64,000 nucleotides of DNA, from contig CAVXNX010000005.1 in NCBI GenBank assembly GCA_963763215.1, forward strand, positions 434,001 through 498,000, read 5' to 3'. Made by a program: the position numbers and the translations under genes. Positions 28,789 to 40,145 of the stretch are shown here, one piece after another. How positions within the stretch are numbered: the first letter of the stretch is position 1; each line of letters opens with the position of its first letter. A model generated the notes under the pieces. That model had not been told where the DNA came from, did not search any database, and saw only the letters and a program-made list of their open reading frames with translations. The stretch comes from DASQZK01 sp963763215. GTDB lineage: Bacteria > Bacteroidota > Bacteroidia > Bacteroidales > GCA-2748055.

Positions 28789-31710
28789 GTGAAAATCGCA
28801 AAAATGATATTTTGGGGAATTTTTTCCCTGGCGTTATCAACGAAACCAGCATCAGCAGCTCCGGGAGATATCTACTACGTTTCACCAGACGGTACTGCCA
28901 CCTGGAATGCCAGCCGGGGAAACCAGGATTCGCCCTGTTCGCTCGATACGGCCAATGTCAACTTATCTGCAGGGGAAACCGCTTTGCTTTTGCCGGGTAC
29001 CTATGCCACGAATATTCATCCCGCAGCGAGTGGAACCGAAGGGAATCCCATTACTTATCAGTCTTTTAACAGTGATACGGCAATCATCAGCCCGGCTTCC
29101 AAGACTCTCATTGACCTGACAGCCGGACAATCCTATATAACCGTAAGAAATATCAAGTTATATCTGATAAGTACTGTCAGGGAATTTTTCCTCGTCCGTA
29201 ACGCCAGCCATATAATTTTTGATGGCATTCATACGGCTATTGCGGGACCCGATTACATTAGGTATGATTCACATTTCGAATATTGTACGGATTGTGAAAT
29301 AAAAAATTGCTATATGGATGCATACAACCGCTATCTCGGTTACACGACCACTCAGGTTGTCGATTTTATGGGAGTGTACCAGTGCCACCGGTTTTACATC
29401 CATGACAATTATTTTGGAACTGCACTTCACAGTATGCTTTATATTGCCTCGGGATCATCGTATATCTGGATCACGAAAAATTATTTTTCCAACCGTTTGC
29501 GGCATTCTATAAATATCCAGCGTAAGCCGGATGCAGACCCTTCCCCTGAATTTATTCTGGTAGAAAATAATACCTTCGAAAAGGTGGGTGTCAATAATCT
29601 GTCCCATCCGAAATCTGGTGAAAGAAGACCCTGTCATTCAATTGAATATGATGGTGTCCGTTCTGTCATCCGCTGGAATGTTTTCACAAAGGATGATCAG
29701 GGGCTTACCAATATCAATCCGGCCGATTATTCCCCGATGTCCCAAACCTGGGTATATAACAATATTTATTACCGCATGCAGGAATATTCTCCCAATTCGG
29801 CCAGCGGAAGAAGCATTCAGTTAACGGGAGCTCAACTCAATGGGATCAATAATAATCAGATCATTAACAACATTTTCTATTACCCGGCTAATTCACTCGA
29901 TATGAATATTTATGACGGAGGAACCGGGGTTGGTGCAAAGGGATTTACCAACAACGGGGTTGAAAACAATATCATGGTCAAATACGGCGGATCTTTTCAG
30001 GGAACATATTTTGGAACGACTTATAATTCACTGGAATCGATGGATAATGCGGTAAACTCAGTTCAGTAATAATATTCAGCAGTTACCGCAAATGGTTGAC
30101 CCTGAGAAGGGTGATTTTCATGTATTACCCACATCACCCGCTATTAATGCCGGCAGGTTCCTGGCGACGATATCGGCAAAGAATGGGAATCAACTTACTC
30201 TGGGCGAAAATGAAGCCTATGCATTTACCACATCCTGGGGTATTCCCGGTAAGCCCGACGATCCTGTATATAGCAATCAGGGTGATTCCACGACAATGGT
30301 GTCGGTAGATGCCAATAATATCATAACCGTTGCTGATGCATCCGGTTTGTCGGTGGGAGACAAACTCACGGTCATTAAATTCAGCGGCACTGCTCCGGAT
30401 ATTGGCGTATATGAATTTACAGGTATTCCGGAAAATAATCCTCCTACTGTATCCATCGACAACCTGTGCGATGCAACAATCGATAGATATCAATGATAGC
30501 TTGTCGTTCACCTGTACGGCTTCTGACTGGGGGGGAGGGATCGTTTCTTATTTATGGGACTTCGGTGATCCGGATATCCCACAATCCACTGAAGAAGATC
30601 CTGGTTTTAGAAAATTCACTTCGAATGGGATATTTAAAGTTAAAGTCACCGTAACTGACAATGAGGGCGCAACAGATTCGGATTCGATAATAGTGGTCGT
30701 CAGTTTGCCTGCTGAAGAAAATCTGGTCAATCGCTGGGATTTTGAACCGGGAACGATAACGACTGATTTACAGGGAAATGCTGATCTGGTCAATCATGGG
30801 GATATTGCAAATGAGACTGCCGGAACCGAACCCAGTCCTCCGGGTTATGGTTCATATGGAGTAGTTCTTAATGGAACGGATCAATATTTTTCAATATCCC
30901 AATGGAATTCCATCGAACCATGGCAACCAGGGAAACCCGCAGGCACTTTTGCTATTGCCATCAAAACTCCAGCCAGTTTCTCAGGTTCCGATCAATACCT
31001 GCTGGCAAAATACGGCACATCGTGGTCAACGAACTCTTGCATTAAGCATCGACCCGGGTGGTGTTCCAAATCTATTATTGGGTTATAATAATGGCGATTC
31101 CGCAATACAATATAATTTCGCATCTGCATTGCATCACCAATAACCGATATATCCTATTCTTTGCTCTTGACGCACAAAATAAGATTTACCTGTTGCGTGC
31201 ATACAATGTCGATTCCGGAAATTGGCTGAAAGATGCTTTCAGCACTTTTACCGTTGATATGAATCTTACCGGAAATGCTCCCTGGACCATTGGAAGCAGA
31301 AGTAATGACAATACCGGTTATTTCCAGGGTATCATCTATTGGGCAAGAATTTATAATGCTTATCTCTCACCCGCCGCGATGGAAGAAATGACCGCTTTCC
31401 CAACGGAGATAGAAAACTTTGCCTATGCGGAGAAAACTGCAATCGGTCTAGAATTATCCAAATCCGTTTTCTTCATCGACGACGATCAAATATTCCATTC
31501 CCGAAACCACCATCCGTCCGGATAGACATCTTAGATATCAGGGGAAGAATCATTAAAACTTTGATCAATAGAAATATTCCTGCAGGGGAATATACGGTTG
31601 TATGGAATTGTCAGGATGAATCCGGGAAAGAAATGCCGGGTGGTTTATATTTTTGCCGGCTAAAAACGGCCTATTTCATAATGACCAATAAAATGAGTCT
31701 GATAAGGTAG
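28789..31710 (+). pseudogene. Modular T9SS protein: beta-helix, PKD, LamG (several frameshifts)
   Basis: A ~970-residue secreted protein. A GTG start (28789) gives a leader ending SAAPGDIYYVS. The right-handed beta-helix part is a paralogue of the gene at 4862 (YITVRNIKLYLIS, NNTFEKVGVNN, NNIFYYPANSLDM). Frame changes occur near 30062 (NAVNSV to FSNNIQQLPQMV), near 30480, near 31030 and twice near 31450-31540. After the helix come a PKD domain (ASDWGGGIVSYLWDFGD, FKVKVTVTDNEGA), a LamG-like domain (VNRWDFEPGTI to IIYWARIYNAYLS) and a T9SS sorting domain (NYPNPFSSSTTIKYSIPE; IDILDIRGRII; GLYFCRLKT) ending at TAG 31708. Copy 1 lacks the PKD and LamG parts, so the two genes differ by module gain or loss. 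Whether broken in life or by sequencing error is open. Confidence 0.8.
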
Positions 31711-31861
31711 TCTCCGGTAGCGGAGCTAGTTTACGCTTGTGGTTTCCAGAGCCGGACCCTGAGTGAATTCAAAGGGTAGAGGTATCCAATTCTTCCGAAC
31801 ATTTTCAGAAACGCTACGGGGAGTATTTAACAAATAGTATAATAACAGTAAAAATAAAAAT

Positions 31862-34800
31862 ATGAAGTTATTGGTCTGTAAAGCAGGAAAAAAGGGTTTA
31901 TTCGGTTTTATTATTGATGGTGGTGAATTTTTATGCAAACGGACAAATACCACCGGTACGATGGAACAAATAACAATCACTCCCGGGAATATTCAAAACC
32001 AATCCGTAATCCTCATAAAGGTTATGAAGTGCGCCCTTGGCACGGACCAAGGACCGTCCGATGATATTGGGTTTATTGGCAGTGTCTCCCGCGGAAGAAA
32101 TGGTTGGAGCAAATGGGAACTGAATGAAAGCGACGGGGTCAGCCTGATCAAAAGCCGGTTTGATGATATGTACCCGGCCTTAACAGAATTGAATCATTCG
32201 GTTATCGTACGCATTTCTATCGATCCGGGCGGTTATTACCCGGGACTGACCCTCAGTAACGGCAGTTTTCCGGATGACCTGACATTTAACTGATTACACA
32301 AATCAAACCGCTTATTTTCGTCAACGTTGTGTTGCACTCATCCAAAAGGTGGCAGAGGCTCTTGACGGGGACCCGCGCGTTGACCGTTTTGAGCTGGGTA
32401 TTGTCGGGAAATGGGGTGAGAGTCATGATCCTGCGCCTACCTCGGAAACCCAACAGGCCATAGGTCAGGCTTGTCAGCAATATTTTCATATCACACCGGT
32501 TACTTACCGGAATACGGATCAATACACGAATTTTACAGATTTCGGGATTTACAATGATGCCCTGATGGACGGGGGCAGCGGACTGGGAATGGAATTGACG
32601 ATCAATCGTCTCACGTCTCTTAAAGATCGATGGAAAACCCATCCCTCCGCCGGGGAAGTCCCGTTTACCACACCTTGCCATTTTCCGCAACTGGAGCCTA
32701 ATGATGACGGAATTCAAAAGTTGTCTTTGGTTGCACAGGATGACCGGTTGGTGAACTGGGTGATCAATACCAGCCGGTATTGTCACCTTAGCAGCATGAT
32801 GGGGCTCTATTATACAAATGATTGCTTTTCGTTGACAGGGCATGACCTGCAGAACTTTTACAAATTGCATGAAACCATTGGTTATCGCTATGTAATGGAT
32901 CAGTTCGATTATCCGGAAACGATCGCGTCCTCAGGATTCCTTTACTGTAAGCTTTCAGGTAAAAAATACAGGTACGTTCTCCGGTTTATTTTCCTTATCC
33001 GGTGGAGGTGGCATTGCTTGATCTGAATACCAGGCAACCGGTCTGGAAGCAGGAATTCACCAGTACTGATATCAGGAACTGGATAGGCGGGGAAGGTTTC
33101 CCGGTCGATCCTTCGGCCTGTCATGAAAATTTTAAGGACACTCTTTATGATTATACTACATCCGGCACCTGTTTATACGATTTCTCAATCGTTTGCCGTA
33201 CCTGATTCCATCCCGGATGGAACCTATTATATTGCCATGGGAATTCTTGATTACTCCACAAAGACAAAACCGGCCATCCGTTTTGCGATGAATAATTATT
33301 TTAATGGAGGCTGGCATCCTATGGGCTATGTCGGAGTTAATCAGACTCCGGTAAAAACCAATATCGATCCGGCGCTTTTTGATGATATTTTAAGTGATCC
33401 ATTGTTTCCCGGCGGACAAATGACAACTCCTCCCATCACGGTCTGGTGAATCGCTGGGATTTTGAAAGCGGGAGCATTACAAAAGATGCCATAGGCAGTG
33501 CAGATCTGATCAATAATGGAAATGTTGAACCCGAGAGTGAAGCCTCCGAACCCAATCCTCCCGGCTATGGGACCGGCGGGGTGATTTTGAACGGAACGGA
33601 TCAGTTTTTTTCCATACCCCATTGGAATTCAAATGAACCCTGGCAGTCAGGACAGCATGAAGGTACCTTTGCCGTCGCAATTAAAACTCCTGCGGCTTTC
33701 TCCGCTGATATGGGATACCTTCTGGCAAAATACAGCAGCAATGGCCAGCGTTCATTGGCATTTGGCCTAAATCCGGATGGATTTCCGGAAATTTTAATAG
33801 GTTTTAACAATGGTACAGATAGCGTGAAGTACGATTTTTCAACCGCCTTAACACACAAATACCAGATATATTCTTTTTTATGCGCTGGACTTAACGGACA
33901 AAACCTGGCATATGCGTGTTTACAATGCCGAAACTCAACAATGGTTAGCGGATGCACCGGGTAGCTTCACCATCAGATGCTTTTCTTACCGGAATTGCAC
34001 CCTGGGCTCTTGGATCCGGAAGCAATGGCGATACCGGTTTCTTCAACGGCACCATTTATTGGGCAAGGATTTACAATACCTTCTATCATCAGATGAAATG
34101 TCAGGGGTGGTTATTAATGATACCATCCCTCCTACAGTCTCGATTACTGACCCGGCTGACAGCTCCATCGTTTCCGGAATTATCCATATAACAGCAAATG
34201 CAGATGACAATATTGGAATTGCCGGTGTTCGGTTCCTGCTGGATGGTTCCAGCCTGGGATCTGAACGGACCGCTGCACCTTATTCCATCACCTGGAGTAC
34301 AACAAATATCTATGATGGATTACATAGCCTTGAAGCCATAGCCCGTGATGCAGCCGGGAATACGCAATCCTCTGGTGAAGTGACGGTACAGGTTGATAAC
34401 GGCCAGGCCACGATAGAAGGGTTGGTTAACCGGTGGGAATTTGAAGATGGAGCTATCAACGATGACGCAGAGGGGAATTCGGATCTGGTCAGCCATGGAA
34501 GTTTTCCGGTTGAAAGTGTGGGCACAGAGCCCAATCCTCCCGGATACGGTACAACCGGAATCGTGCTCAATGGAAGATCCTATTTTTCGATACCGACCTG
34601 GGGCCCCAACGAACCCTGGCAGGGCGGACAGCAGACCGGGACCTTCATCATTGCCCTTAAAACCCCGGATCTTATCCCTCAATAGCTCAATATCTTTTGG
34701 CTAAATATGGTAAAATATGACGGACAGCGTACCCTCGCTTTCTGCCTGAACCCAAATTCAGGTACTCTTTCAACCTTAATAGGATATGAGGGAGGACTGA

Positions 34801-35424
34801 ATCATGTGACCTATTAATTCTTCGGCAGGCTTACCCAAAAATACCCGTTTTATTCTCTTTTTTGCCGTGGATGATGCAGGCAAAAAATATCTGATGCGAG
34901 CCTATAACGTTGATTCCGGCAATGGATGCCAGGATACTCAGGGAACCTTTAATATCGATATGTACCTTACCGGCAACAGCCCCCTGGTTTTTAGGTACAT
35001 GGAACAATGCTTCAGACGGTTACTGCAACGGGATCTTCTATTGGGCACGACTTGTACAATACATGGTTGTCTACAGAACAGATGGCTGAAATTGATGACA
35101 AATCCAGCATCGACGGTCCGGCAATTGATGATCGATTCAAGATCAGGGACATTTACAGAAAAATTACCCGAACCCTTTTCCGGATCAACAACCATCGCCT
35201 TTGATATTCCTCGAAATCGGAAAGGCCAGGATCGACATCTTCGATTTACATGGGGAAGATGGTGAAAACCTTGTTGAATAAGAATATTCAGGCCTGGTCG
35301 GTACACGATCGAATGGAATGGTGAGGATGAATCGGGCAGGGCGCTTCCACGGAGGACTTTTACTTTTACCGGTTACAGATGAATAACGTTCGTTGAAACC
35401 CGTAAAATGGCTTTGGTCAGATAG
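31862..35424 (+). pseudogene. Modular T9SS protein: DUF4832 glycosidase-like, LamG, Ig-like, LamG (heavily interrupted)
   Basis: A ~1150-residue secreted protein with many frame changes and some stops. Readable pieces in order: DDIGFIGSVSRGRNGWSKWE and VRISIDPGGYYPGLT (TIM-barrel-like, 32.0-32.3 kb); RFELGIVGKWGESH (32.4 kb); a DUF4832-type domain (LYYTNDCFSLTGHD, CKLSGKNTGTSPVYF if the frame is corrected near 32965, VALLDLNTRQPVWK, DIRNWIGGEG, GTYYIAMGIL); a LamG-like repeat from 33443; an Ig-like module (PPTVSITDPADSSIVSGI, IARDAAGNTQSSGE); a second LamG repeat from 34421; and a T9SS sorting domain (NYPNPFSGSTTIAFDIP, ARIDIFDLHGKMV) ending KMALVR at 35424. It is the most damaged gene here, about one interruption per 300-400 bp. 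DUF4832 proteins accompany GH42-like enzymes; activity unknown. Confidence 0.7.
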
Positions 35425-35522
35425 CGGTTATGGTCGGAAGGTGATGCATGTAACCGGTCCCTGAAAACCCGACTTAACGGTCAACGGTTCAGCCGGGAAC
35501 ATCAGGGTCAATGTTCAATCCG

Positions 35523-36548
35523 TCACTTTCCGGCTATGATCCCGTTCAGTTCCAGCATCGCTCTCCTGAAAAAGGCCCCCTGCCGGGAAGGGGTATAGTC
35601 CCAGTCGAAAAACATTACCGGGGCCCACTCGGGATCAAAACACCAGCCGACCCATGAAATGCCGCGTTCTGCCGAGAAGTCGACGATGGCCTTGCCATAG
35701 GTTTCGTCGCCATGGACAGGGACGTGTACACCCCGTTCCTCCGGTGTGGCAAACCCGATCTCGGTCAGGATGACGGGGTATTTTTCCGCCATGAAACCCC
35801 AGTCCTTTTGCCATTGCGGTTCCCAGGGGAGGGGCCGTTTTTCGGGATAGGGATGGCTGACATAGGCGATACCCGGGCGATCGACCGGGTCGGCTCCCGC
35901 TTCGGTCAGATCGTAGGCCCAGTTGAATCCGGCGACAAGGGCAACGGCGCCGGGATCGTTTGTCCGGATGATGTCGATCAGTTCCTCATTCAGCGTTTTC
36001 CATTCGGCCCAGGTCATCTGGCCAAACCGGTCGCCGGAAACTGTGGGTTCGTTATAGATTTCATACATGGCCACCTGGGGCTTCCGATTATAACGTTTTG
36101 AAACGGTGTTCCAGAATGCCCTGGTTTCGGCTATATCGGTCACATAACCCTCATTCTGGTATTTTTCCTGCTTGAGGTTCCCAATGGAATGCCAGTCGAG
36201 GATCAGATAGAGATCCAGTTCACCGGCCCATTGAACCGCCTGGTCGAGGAGCTTCAGGTAATCCTTTTCCCCCCGGTTCCTCCACGCGGCGGGATGGACA
36301 GGGATCCTGATGATATTGGCACCCCAGGTTTTGGCCATTTCGAAATGGCTCCTGGACCATTTGCCCTGGCGCTCCAGCTTATCGGGGTCGCCGATGTTCA
36401 GGCCGTGAAAACAAATGATGTCGCCCTGAGAGGTGACGAAATTTTTACCGTCAACAGTGATAGAAGGAAGGCGGTCGCCAGATCTGATGCATCCGCTTTG
36501 AAAAGAAAGCAAAACAGCGGTAAAAGCCACAGTCAGTATGGTTTTCAT
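35523..36548 (-). CDS. GH5 family endo-glycanase-type lipoprotein
   Basis: A 341-residue GH5 (clan GH-A) enzyme with leader MKTILTVAFTAVLLSFQSGC (lipobox Cys 20), so membrane-anchored. The acid/base is Glu167 in YEIYNEP and the nucleophile Glu263 in VILTEIGFA; DWHSIGN and SHPYPE fit other conserved strands. The start at 36548 is chosen because it gives the lipoprotein signal; the open frame extends further upstream without one. GH5 covers cellulases, mannanases, xyloglucanases and others, so substrate is uncertain. It is convergent with the large modular gene that ends at 35424 and stands alone. Confidence 0.92.
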   Translation of the reverse strand: MKTILTVAFTAVLLSFQSGCIRSGDRLPSITVDGKNFVTSQGDIICFHGLNIGDPDKLERQGKWSRSHFEMAKTWGANIIRIPVHPAAWRNRGEKDYLKLLDQAVQWAGELDLYLILDWHSIGNLKQEKYQNEGYVTDIAETRAFWNTVSKRYNRKPQVAMYEIYNEPTVSGDRFGQMTWAEWKTLNEELIDIIRTNDPGAVALVAGFNWAYDLTEAGADPVDRPGIAYVSHPYPEKRPLPWEPQWQKDWGFMAEKYPVILTEIGFATPEERGVHVPVHGDETYGKAIVDFSAERGISWVGWCFDPEWAPVMFFDWDYTPSRQGAFFRRAMLELNGIIAGK

Positions 36549-36743
36549 CCCGGTGGTTTTAGTTGGTTTGAAGAAAGCAGTTATGGCTAATATACGGGAT
36601 ATTGTCGGAAATACCAACCAGTGACGGACGAAAAAGTACGGACCGGGCAATCAGCCTGAATGTCTGAATACCCGCATCATCCTCGTGTCCGGAATGAAGT
36701 TCCGCATGCGGATCATCGATCATTTTCCCCCTGACGGGTTCCC

Positions 36744-37821
36744 TTAGGCGACGGTGATCTCTTCGCTCAGGTAAACATCCTGGATCAGGTTCAGCAGCTT
36801 GACACCCTCTTTCATGGGGCGCTGAAATGCTTTTCTGCCGGAAATCAGTCCGGTGCCGCCGGCTCTTTTATTGATCACAGCGGTACGGACAACATCGTTG
36901 AAATCGGACTCGCCCTCGGAAGCGCCGCCTGAATTGATCAGTCCGATCTTGCCGAGATAACAGTTCATCACCTGGTAACGGCACAGGTCAATGGGATGGT
37001 CGGAAGACAGCTTGTCGTACATGTCGGGATCGGTCTTTCCGAATTTCAGAGCCTTAAAACCGCCATTGTTGGTGGCCAGCTTCTGCTTGATCAGATCAGC
37101 CTTGATGGTCACCCCAAGATGATTGGCCTGTCCGGTGAGGTCGGCAGCGGTATGGTAGTCCGTGCCTTCGTGTTTGAAAGCGCTGTTTCGCGTGTAACAC
37201 CAAAGGATCGTGGCCATGCCGAGCTCATGGGCCTGTTCGAAAGCCTCCGATACTTCGATGATCTGACGGTCCGACTCTTCCGATCCGAAATAAATGGTGG
37301 CCCCGACAGCCTTCGCTCCGAGATTCCAGGCTTCTTCCACCGTGCCGAACATGATCTGGTCATACTTGTTGGGATAGGTCAGCAGCTCATTGTGATTCAT
37401 TTTTACAATGAAAGGAATGCGGTGCGCATATCGCCGGGCATACAGGCTCAAGCCCCCCAAAGGTGGTGGCAACGGCATTGCAATCGCCGTTGATGGCAAG
37501 CCGGATGATATTCTCAGGGTCGAAATACTCCGGATTGGGAGCAAATGCACTTCCCCCGGTATGCTCAATGCCCTGGTCGACCGGGAGAATGGATAAATAG
37601 CCTGTCCCGCCAAGGCGCCCGTTATTGTATATCGAAGCCAGGCTCTGGAGGGTCCTCACATTCCGGTCGCTGGGGATAAACACCTTTTCGATCACATCCT
37701 TGCCGGGAAGGTTGAAGTAATCCTTGCTCAGCGTTTTGCATTGATGGTTGAGAAGTGAATCGGCTTCATCTCCCAGGTATCCCCTGATTTCCTCGAACGA
37801 ATGAATGGTTGCTTTGCTCAT
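36744..37821 (-). CDS. fbaB: Class I fructose-bisphosphate aldolase, DhnA/FbaB type (one frameshift)
   Basis: A ~358-residue aldolase that cleaves fructose-1,6-bisphosphate through a lysine Schiff base. Pieces: MSKATIHSFEEIRGYLGDEA, LSILPVDQGIEHTGGSAF, NGDCNAVATTFGG, then MNHNELLTYPNKYDQIMFG, GATIYFGSEES, TIKADLIKQK (likely active Lys region), GLINSGGASEGESD and GLISGRKAFQRP. The frame breaks at C6 on the + strand (37453-37458): with five, the reading is TFGGLSLYARRYAHRIPF and continuous. A broken glycolytic aldolase by one homopolymer base argues for sequencing error. It stands between the GH5 gene and the metal-related group. Confidence 0.92.
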
Positions 37822-38265
37822 GACGTGTCATTTTTAAAGATTTTTGAACTGTTATTTCATAATACTAACAGTATGAATAACAGAAAAGATCACTGGCAGA
37901 TGATTCGGGAAGGAAGGTGCACAGCGCAGAGGAGTGACGGGCAAAACGACGAGGGAAAAACGGGAGCGGCAGGAGTATTACCCGGTGACGGCAAAGAGGA
38001 TGGTCAGCGGCCGTGAAATGTCGATGTCAGGCCACGGCAATGGCGTGACAGGTCAGATGTCCTTGGCGATTTCGTGGATCATATTTTGTGTGAATAAGAG
38101 GCTTATCCGGAAGGAAATTCGTGCTTAGTTCCTTCACAAACGAAGACATCCCGGACATGAACAGGGGTGAAGGTAGTCCGCGTATGATCATGGTCATTTG
38201 TAATCCTGAATTTCCTTTTGATGACAGCCTCTTGGTTTTTAAAATGGTTTTAACGACGGATAAGG
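37822..38265. other. Gene-free stretch
   Basis: 444 bp between the aldolase start and the HMA gene end. It must hold the aldolase promoter on the - strand. Short open frames on both strands show no recognisable domain. No repeat or strong terminator was noticed. Confidence 0.5.
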
Positions 38266-38661
38266 TTATTTCATATCCATTTTCATGTCCATCGTTTTGG
38301 GGGCCTGCTTTCCGCATTGTTTTTCCTGTCCCTTCCTCTCATATTTACAGCAGGATGGCAGGCTTTTATAGGAATCATCGGTGGCGTTCTGCAATGGAGT
38401 ATCATGCCCGGCTTTGGCAATGGCCGATTCAATTTTCGGCAGGTCCGTTTTGGACGCATCATAACTTACTTCCATCATTTTCGTGTCCTTGTTCCACGCT
38501 GCGGTCTGAACGCCGTCAACTGATGAAGCCGCTTTTTCGATCCTGGCCTTGCAGGAGCCGCATTGTCCCCATACTTCAAAGGTGGAGGTTTTACTTTGTC
38601 CGTACATCAGCATTCCGCTGAAGAGGAATGCAACGAGTGTTGTCAGCATTTTTGTTTTCAT
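38266..38661 (-). CDS. Exported heavy-metal-associated (HMA) domain protein
   Basis: A 131-residue exported protein: signal peptide MKTKMLTTLVAFLFSGMLMY ending GQS, then one HMA domain (FEVWGQCGSCKARIEKAASS, metal-binding CxxC in GQCGSCK; DTKMMEVSYDAS; LPKIESAIAKAGHD). The tail has a second Cys pair (SCC) and a Met-rich end (KTMDMKMDMK) that could also bind copper. The start at 38661 is chosen for the signal peptide. It probably binds Cu or another soft metal in the periplasm. The HYC_CC_PP-like and AraC/HMA genes upstream on the same strand form one group. Confidence 0.85.
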   Translation of the reverse strand: MKTKMLTTLVAFLFSGMLMYGQSKTSTFEVWGQCGSCKARIEKAASSVDGVQTAAWNKDTKMMEVSYDASKTDLPKIESAIAKAGHDTPLQNATDDSYKSLPSCCKYERKGQEKQCGKQAPKTMDMKMDMK

Positions 38662-38948
38662 CGAATGTTTTTTAATGTCTTTTATATTCACTATTCGTAT
38701 CAGCCTGGCGGGTATTTTTCGGTTGAAGAGGCCCGTCATCTCTTTGCCCGGTCCGGCAGAAGAACGGTTTTTCGAAGCATTCCGGTGTGCGTGATTCGGA
38801 TAAATTTCGGGCACCAGGCATAATGAGCAGTTATCCAGGAAGATAAAATGGAGAAGGTCATTCTCCTTTCGGATCATACCCGCGTGGAAAATGCCGTCTT
38901 ATGCCCCGGATGCGACCGGTTCTGCAGGATATAGGGCTTTTCGGAGGA

Positions 38949-39326
38949 TCAGCAGCGGAAGGACTGAATCACTTCGGGAAGGGGTGGGGGTGAATGGAAA
39001 ATATGCCGGAAGGGAACGGATGCTCCCCGGTGGATCTGCCCGCCGCCCTGTAATGCTAAGGGCAAAGCATATCCCGGGAGAAGGTTCATGGAGTGAATAG
39101 CCTGGTTCCCCGGTTTGTCCTGTGATGCGACGTAATCCGAACGGATTTGAAAAGTCACGTGTCGCACGCTGCAATGCCCGCACATATTGTGATGGCAATG
39201 GCTGTGGTGTCCTCTGTCTGACAGGGAACTCAGGGAACAGTTGCACAAGTGGTCGGTAAAGGTGATGCCGACCGTGGCACAGAGCAACAGGATCGAAAGG
39301 GTGATATGTGTGAGTTTTCTGAACAT
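38949..39326 (-). CDS. Small secreted Cys/His-rich protein, HYC_CC_PP-like
   Basis: A ~125-residue protein with signal peptide (MFRKLTHITLSILLLCATVG), then DHLCNCSLSS, a His-rich segment (GHHSHCHHNMCGHC) and HVTFQIRSDYVAS. This matches the layout of the HYC_CC_PP family found beside metal genes of Bacteroidota, with a metal-binding role inferred from Cys and His content. After about residue 90 the reading frame looks unlike the family and another frame (ending LRKALYPAEPVASGA, stop near 38899) may be the true end, so a frameshift is possible. It is followed by the HMA gene on the same strand. Confidence 0.6.
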   Translation of the reverse strand: MFRKLTHITLSILLLCATVGITFTDHLCNCSLSSLSDRGHHSHCHHNMCGHCSVRHVTFQIRSDYVASQDKPGNQAIHSMNLLPGYALPLALQGGGQIHRGASVPFRHIFHSPPPLPEVIQSFRC

Positions 39327-39417
39327 GGACCGGGTATCCATGCGAAAGTAGGAATTATTTCGGAAACCGGGTTTATCAAATTCACCGGAAAGTTTATGTT
39401 ATTTTCAGGAAAGCCGA

Positions 39418-39990
39418 TCAGATGCTGTCGAGCGAAACCCGCCCGATATCACTCTGCCTTGTATACCGGGAAGGGGAGATGCCGGTGATTTTTTTGAATT
39501 GCGTGGAAAAGTGCTGAACAGTGCTGTATCCGAGTTTAAAGGCGATCTCACTCAGATTCAGTTCTCCGTATTCCAGGAGTTCTTTGGCCCGCTCAATCTT
39601 CTGGTATATGTAATACTTTTCGATGGTCATGTTTTCGTGGGATGAAAAAATGCTGCTGATGTATTTATAGTTGAGGCCTAGCTTATGGAAGAGGTAATCG
39701 GAGAGGTTCACATGATCCTGTGATTCATCGGAATAATGCACCAGCTCAACGATCGCCGATTTCACCTTTTCTGAGAGGGCGGTTTGTTTATCCCGGATCA
39801 GTTCAAAGCCGTTTTCTTTGAGGACCCTTTCGGCTTCTTCCAGCTGGTTGTCGGTGGGAGGGTCGGAGAGCCTGACCACACCGAGTTTCACCTCTTCCGG
39901 CTCCATGCCGAGCCTGGTCAGTTCATCACGGACGGTCCGGATGCACCGGTCGCAGACCATATTCTTAATATAAAGGATCTTCTCATTCAT
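39418..39990 (-). CDS. AraC-family regulator with HMA-like metal-sensing N-terminus
   Basis: A 190-residue regulator. The N-terminal ~75 residues resemble a ferredoxin-like HMA domain: ILYIKNMVCDRCIRTVRDEL carries the CxxC metal site, followed by GVVRLSDPPTDNQLEEAERV. The C-terminal ~100 residues are an AraC DNA-binding domain with two helix-turn-helix motifs (NLSDYLFHKLGLNYKYISSI; NLSEIAFKLGYSTVQHFSTQ) and FKKITGISPSRYT. It is upstream of the HYC-like and HMA genes on the same strand, so it probably senses copper or a related metal and controls them. The spacing to the divergent sugar isomerase is ~200 bp. Confidence 0.85.
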   Translation of the reverse strand: MNEKILYIKNMVCDRCIRTVRDELTRLGMEPEEVKLGVVRLSDPPTDNQLEEAERVLKENGFELIRDKQTALSEKVKSAIVELVHYSDESQDHVNLSDYLFHKLGLNYKYISSIFSSHENMTIEKYYIYQKIERAKELLEYGELNLSEIAFKLGYSTVQHFSTQFKKITGISPSRYTRQSDIGRVSLDSI

Positions 39991-40145
39991 ACTCTACTAA
40001 CAATTTAGTTGAACCGGGGTTTAAGAATTATAAAAATAAGCAAAATATTTCAGTGCGGGGAAAAGATGACTTGAGTGACTTCAAGGCACTGGGATTCGGG
40101 CATTTAAGCTGAAGTTTCGGATTGTTTCGGTGCCGTTTTACCGTA

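Noticed and set aside
35712..36590. Open frames of ~130 residues on the + strand across GH5
   Set aside because: Antisense shadows of the GH5 gene, whose catalytic Glu motifs are clear on the - strand.
37873..38621. Small open frames around the HMA gene on the + strand
   Set aside because: Partly antisense to the HMA gene; no domain and no plausible leader.
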